In this document: in pieces, positions 5,154 to 7,931 of the stretch
Layout: each line of letters starts with the position of its first letter
Position numbering within the stretch: the first letter of the stretch is position 1
NCBI GenBank assembly: GCA_017694215.1
Contig: JADIND010000120.1
Span: forward strand, 1 to 7,931
DNA: 7,931 nucleotides
Direction: 5' to 3'
Source: Candidatus Scatousia excrementipullorum
Lineage (GTDB): Bacteria; Cyanobacteriota; Vampirovibrionia; Gastranaerophilales; Gastranaerophilaceae
Program-made: the position numbers and the translations under genes
Notes under the pieces: generated by a model
Databases searched by the model: none
What the model was told of the DNA's origin: nothing
Seen by the model: only the letters and a program-made list of their open reading frames with translations

Positions 5154-7004
5154 ATGAAAAAATTTATTAATATATTATTCTTATTTTTACTGCTAATATT
5201 TACATTCACCCCGAAAGTGAGTGCGGCTGATACTTTCAAAATTACCTCCGCAAACTTTGACACTTCAAATTCAATGATAGTGATATCAGCACTTGACGGG
5301 CCTGCGGAACCCATAATGGATTCCGTCAAAATTATAAACATGGAAAATCCCAAAAGAGCCTATTTCGATATTAATTCGGCAATAATAACAATGCCGAAAC
5401 AGGATTGGACTTTCAATTCACAGGGAATTAAGCAGGTAAAGATAAATCAATTTTCGACAAATCCCGATGTCGTAAGGGTTGTTGTTTACTTTGATGAAGA
5501 TTTTGATTCATCTGATTTAAAACTGGTAAGAGTAAAAAATAATATTATTTTAAAACTAAAAAATAACGGATACAGCGATACATATTTCCAAAATACCTAC
5601 AGAGATGAACATGTTTCCTCCAGTGATTTTTACGAATATTTGACAGTAACAAGCCCTGTGACTCAGCCATCTGAAAGTGATGATATTGTAACCCAGCTGC
5701 AGCAGGCTTTTAATAATGCAATTCCACAGGTTTTACCGCAAATTCAGACAGAGAAAAAAATATTGAAACTTAATACCAAATACTATATCGAACAGGTTAC
5801 GCCAAAGCCTAATGCGGTTTTGATAAACGGTTTCGGTGCACTGACAATCGAAAAACCTATGTTCTTAACAAATCCGTCACGTATTGTATTTGACCTTTCA
5901 AATACCCTTGTTGCCCAGAATATAAGGAATAAAGAATACAAACTTAATGAAACGGATACGGTTAAAGTAGGACAGTTTTCTGTTAACAAAGCCCGCGTAG
6001 TTATTACAACAAACGCGGTGGAAGATTATATACCGATTTATTCAAGCGATAACCAGTCTCTCTTGATTGCGAATTATAAAACAGTAAAAGCACACACACT
6101 ATACACAAATACCAATAGTATTATTGCATATAACAATGAAAAAATAGATTCGCAGACAAACGCAATGACACTCTCATTTAATGCACCTGTTGTCCACGGT
6201 ATTGACAGAACAAATAATTCTGTAATTTTATATCTGTACAATACAACGAATTACAATGAAACAACTTTTAAAAATACATTTGCAAACACAGCATTTTCAA
6301 AGGCAATTATAGAACTTATACCGCAAATAGGCTTGAAACTTACTGTTCCGATAGAAGCAAACAGCCTTGTAAATACTTATATGGGGGCGGATGGAAAAAC
6401 AATAAAAATAAAAGTTAAAGCCCCTAAAAAAGCAGAAACAAAACAACCGGCAGCATCAAATGTACCGAAAGGTACAAGAAAGGTAGTAATTGATGCCGGA
6501 CACGGAGGTTCTGACTACGGAGCAATCAGAAACGGTATTAATGAAAAAGACATAACTCTTGATGTTTCTAAAAAAGTGGAAGCTTTATTGAAAAAAGAAG
6601 GTTATGCTGTTAAAATGACACGTACGGATGATTCATATGTATCACTACAGGGCAGAGTCGATATAAGCGAAGCATTTGAACCTGATATATTTGTAAGTAT
6701 TCATGTAAATTCAAGTGTAAAACCTGAAATTACAGGTATAGAAACCCACTACTACCATCAGGAAAGTATGAATCTTGCACAAACGGTTCATTCTTCACTC
6801 GCAAGTAAAATTAATTCCAAAAACAGAGGGCTGTTTAAATCTAAATTCTATGTAATCAACCATACAACAGATCCTGCAATACTTGTTGAAATCGGATTTA
6901 TTTCGAATGATAATGAACGCAGTGAGCTTGTAAGCGAAAAAAGGAAAAATGATACTGCTAAGGCTATTGTAGAAGGAGTGAAGAGCTATTTCAAAGGAAA
7001 TTAA
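5154..7004 (+). CDS. amiC: Secreted AMIN-domain N-acetylmuramoyl-L-alanine amidase
   Basis: A 616-aa periplasmic cell-wall hydrolase that cleaves the bond between N-acetylmuramic acid and L-alanine. Residues 1-24 are a signal peptide: KK, a long I/L/F core, and VSA before AD. Residues about 28-138 are an AMIN domain and about 220-303 a second one (ING...PSRIVFDLSN). A degenerate third, about 337-424 (MTLSFNAPVVHGI...SVILYLY), precedes a K/A/P-rich linker (425-441). AMIN domains usually bind peptidoglycan and localise the enzyme. Residues 443-613 are the Amidase_3 catalytic domain, with zinc ligands H450 (DAGHGG), E464 (NGINEKD) and H517 (SIHVNS), and catalytic E579 (LVEIGF); all are present. 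The Shine-Dalgarno is weak (GGGA, 9 bases upstream), but the signal peptide fixes the start. The last 17 bases overlap murI. The amiC symbol follows cyanobacterial usage; the family call is much firmer than the symbol. Confidence 0.92.
   Translation: MKKFINILFLFLLLIFTFTPKVSAADTFKITSANFDTSNSMIVISALDGPAEPIMDSVKIINMENPKRAYFDINSAIITMPKQDWTFNSQGIKQVKINQFSTNPDVVRVVVYFDEDFDSSDLKLVRVKNNIILKLKNNGYSDTYFQNTYRDEHVSSSDFYEYLTVTSPVTQPSESDDIVTQLQQAFNNAIPQVLPQIQTEKKILKLNTKYYIEQVTPKPNAVLINGFGALTIEKPMFLTNPSRIVFDLSNTLVAQNIRNKEYKLNETDTVKVGQFSVNKARVVITTNAVEDYIPIYSSDNQSLLIANYKTVKAHTLYTNTNSIIAYNNEKIDSQTNAMTLSFNAPVVHGIDRTNNSVILYLYNTTNYNETTFKNTFANTAFSKAIIELIPQIGLKLTVPIEANSLVNTYMGADGKTIKIKVKAPKKAETKQPAASNVPKGTRKVVIDAGHGGSDYGAIRNGINEKDITLDVSKKVEALLKKEGYAVKMTRTDDSYVSLQGRVDISEAFEPDIFVSIHVNSSVKPEITGIETHYYHQESMNLAQTVHSSLASKINSKNRGLFKSKFYVINHTTDPAILVEIGFISNDNERSELVSEKRKNDTAKAIVEGVKSYFKGN
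6973..6978 (+). promoter_or_regulatory. Shine-Dalgarno deciding the murI start
   Basis: AAGGAG, within AGAAGGAG (6971-6978), lies inside the amidase gene. Nine bases after it comes ATT (6988), in frame with murI and just after the TGA at 6979-6981 that closes the murI frame upstream. No ATG, GTG or TTG in that frame can use it. Its strength and spacing are the main reason for placing murI initiation at ATT 6988. Confidence 0.6.
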
Positions 7005-7788
7005 CAATAACCCCATAGGATTTTTTGACTCCGGAGTCGGAGGACTGACTGTTTTAAAACAATTTAGAGAACTTTTACCGTCAGAAGATTGTTTGTACTT
7101 TGGCGACACAAAGAATGTGCCTTATGGAGAAAAAACAAAAGACGAATTAATAAAATTTTCCGGAAATATATTTGAATTTTTTGAAAAGCGACAGGTAAAA
7201 GCAGTGGTTATGGCATGTAATACTACGTCTGCTAACGTATATAATGAATTAAAAGATAAATATCCATTCAAAATATATCCTATAATTCAATCCGTTACAA
7301 ATATTCTGGCAAAATTACCCGTTACAACAATCGGGGTTTTTGCAACACAGGCTACAATTAATTCACATGCGTATCAAAAAGGAATTAACACCCTAAACAA
7401 AAATATCAAAGTAATTGAAACAGCATGTCCTGATTGGGTTAAAATAGTCGAAGAAAAAAGAGAAAATGACGCTGACAGTTTGACAAAAATAAAAACAAAA
7501 ACAGACGAAATGATGAATCTTCATCCGGATAAAATAATTCTCGGATGCACCCATTATCCGTATCTTATCAACCAGTTGAAACAATTTGCTCCTGAAAATA
7601 TTTTTATCAATCCGGCAAAGGCTTTTGTTGAATTTATAAAAGAAGATTTAAGAAAAAATAATTTGTTATCTGATAAAACTTCAAATGGTAATGAAAAATT
7701 TTATGTCAGTGCCAATCCTGAAAATTTCCAAAAAGCAGGTTCAATGTTTTATGAAATAACAGAACGTCCTGAATTAATAAACTTATAA
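6988..7788 (+). CDS. murI: Glutamate racemase, probable ATT start
   Basis: Interconverts L- and D-glutamate to supply D-Glu for peptidoglycan stem peptides; cytosolic and cofactor-independent. From ATT 6988 the protein is 266 aa, the usual family length. The N-terminal motif IGFFDSGVGGLTVL (10-23) holds catalytic D14 and S15, and YFGDTKNVPYGEK follows. Both catalytic cysteines are present: C77 in MACNTTSA and C187 in LGCTHYPYL, with H189 beside it. The only conventional start codon in frame is TTG 7093, which would delete the first 35 residues including DSGVGG, so it is not credible. The frame opens after TGA 6979-6981, and codons before the motif offer only ATT (6988, 7000) and ATA (7015). 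ATT 6988 has AAGGAG 9 bases upstream. The 17-base overlap with the amidase gene suggests translational coupling. A single-base error near the junction is an alternative. Function is near certain; the exact start is about 60% sure. Confidence 0.93.
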   Translation: MSKEINNNPIGFFDSGVGGLTVLKQFRELLPSEDCLYFGDTKNVPYGEKTKDELIKFSGNIFEFFEKRQVKAVVMACNTTSANVYNELKDKYPFKIYPIIQSVTNILAKLPVTTIGVFATQATINSHAYQKGINTLNKNIKVIETACPDWVKIVEEKRENDADSLTKIKTKTDEMMNLHPDKIILGCTHYPYLINQLKQFAPENIFINPAKAFVEFIKEDLRKNNLLSDKTSNGNEKFYVSANPENFQKAGSMFYEITERPELINL

Positions 7789-7794
7789 ATGATA

Positions 7795-7931
7795 TTAATT
7801 ACAGGTTTTCTTTCCATTCCAGCTTAACTGACCCGGACATTTAAGATAATCAAGGTTTTCATTAAATATAACCCATGCGGTTTTACCATGTCCTATTGTT
7901 GTATTAATGTTATACATTGTTTCATTTGCGG
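7795..7931 (-). CDS. C-terminal fragment of an unrecognised protein
   Basis: On the minus strand, an open frame enters from the right edge and runs 44 codons to a TAA at 7797-7795. It includes TTIGHGKTAWVIFNENLDYL and then KCPGQLSWNGKKTCN at the end. The peptide has two cysteines (C31 and C43 of the visible part) framing a W-N-G turn. This gives a faint resemblance to C-termini of secreted pilin-like proteins with a disulfide loop; I do not recognise a family. Support for it being real: the frame stays open while the other two minus-strand frames stop near the edge, and it ends 6 bases from the convergent murI stop. No terminator is visible in the gap. Confidence 0.5.
   Translation of the reverse strand, partial: ANETMYNINTTIGHGKTAWVIFNENLDYLKCPGQLSWNGKKTCN

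Noticed and set aside
5081..5353. 90-codon minus-strand open frame over the amidase promoter and signal peptide
   Set aside because: It is antisense to a real signal peptide and AMIN domain, with no motif of its own.
7093..7095. TTG as the murI start
   Set aside because: It would remove 35 residues including the conserved DSGVGG active-site motif, which is clearly encoded upstream in the same frame.
6795..7109. 104-codon minus-strand open frame across the amidase-murI junction
   Set aside because: It covers the catalytic end of the amidase and the conserved start of murI, both certain on the plus strand. It has no family features.

Overview
The window looks like a low-GC chromosomal segment from a gut member of the Melainabacteria/Vampirovibrionia (Gastranaerophilales), the non-photosynthetic sister group of the Cyanobacteria. 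Three things suggest this, and the assignment is an inference. An AMIN-domain N-acetylmuramoyl-L-alanine amidase sits directly upstream of glutamate racemase, a pairing I recall from cyanobacterial genomes. There is a tiny orphan LuxR-type HTH protein. Most of the DNA is AT-rich.

Left part (1-3010, + strand): a surface-glycan locus. It holds the last 55 codons of an FkbM-type methyltransferase. Next, 17 bases on, is a 640-aa fusion of a family 8 glycosyltransferase with a TupA-like ATP-grasp ligase. Its last codons contain a run of 12 G followed by a small palindrome, in a GC-rich patch unlike its surroundings. After a clear intrinsic terminator comes a class I SAM-dependent methyltransferase. 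The fusion protein and this methyltransferase share an ungapped 25-residue module (consensus KK-[YF]-KVITIAG-x-x-IK) next to unrelated catalytic domains.

Middle part (3024-4932): GDP-L-fucose synthase (fcl) on the minus strand, converging on the methyltransferase gene. A divergent promoter region leads to a maltose/galactoside-type O-acetyltransferase on the plus strand, then a 71-aa stand-alone LuxR-type HTH regulator. GDP-fucose supply and O-acetylation fit glycan synthesis, so 1-4632 reads as nucleotide-sugar, sugar-transfer and decoration functions.

Right part (5099-7931): a cell-wall pair. A secreted multi-AMIN amidase overlaps murI. The murI reading frame has no ATG, GTG or TTG before its conserved N-terminal motif, and the best candidate start is an ATT codon 9 bases after a strong Shine-Dalgarno inside the amidase gene. 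The window ends in the 3' end of an unrecognised minus-strand gene converging on murI.

No rRNA, tRNA, CRISPR array, insertion sequence or recognisable riboswitch was seen. No gene-free stretch exceeds 300 bases; the longest (4933-5153) carries a probable amidase promoter. Positions where I chose a start codon other than the longest possible one are explained in the entries.
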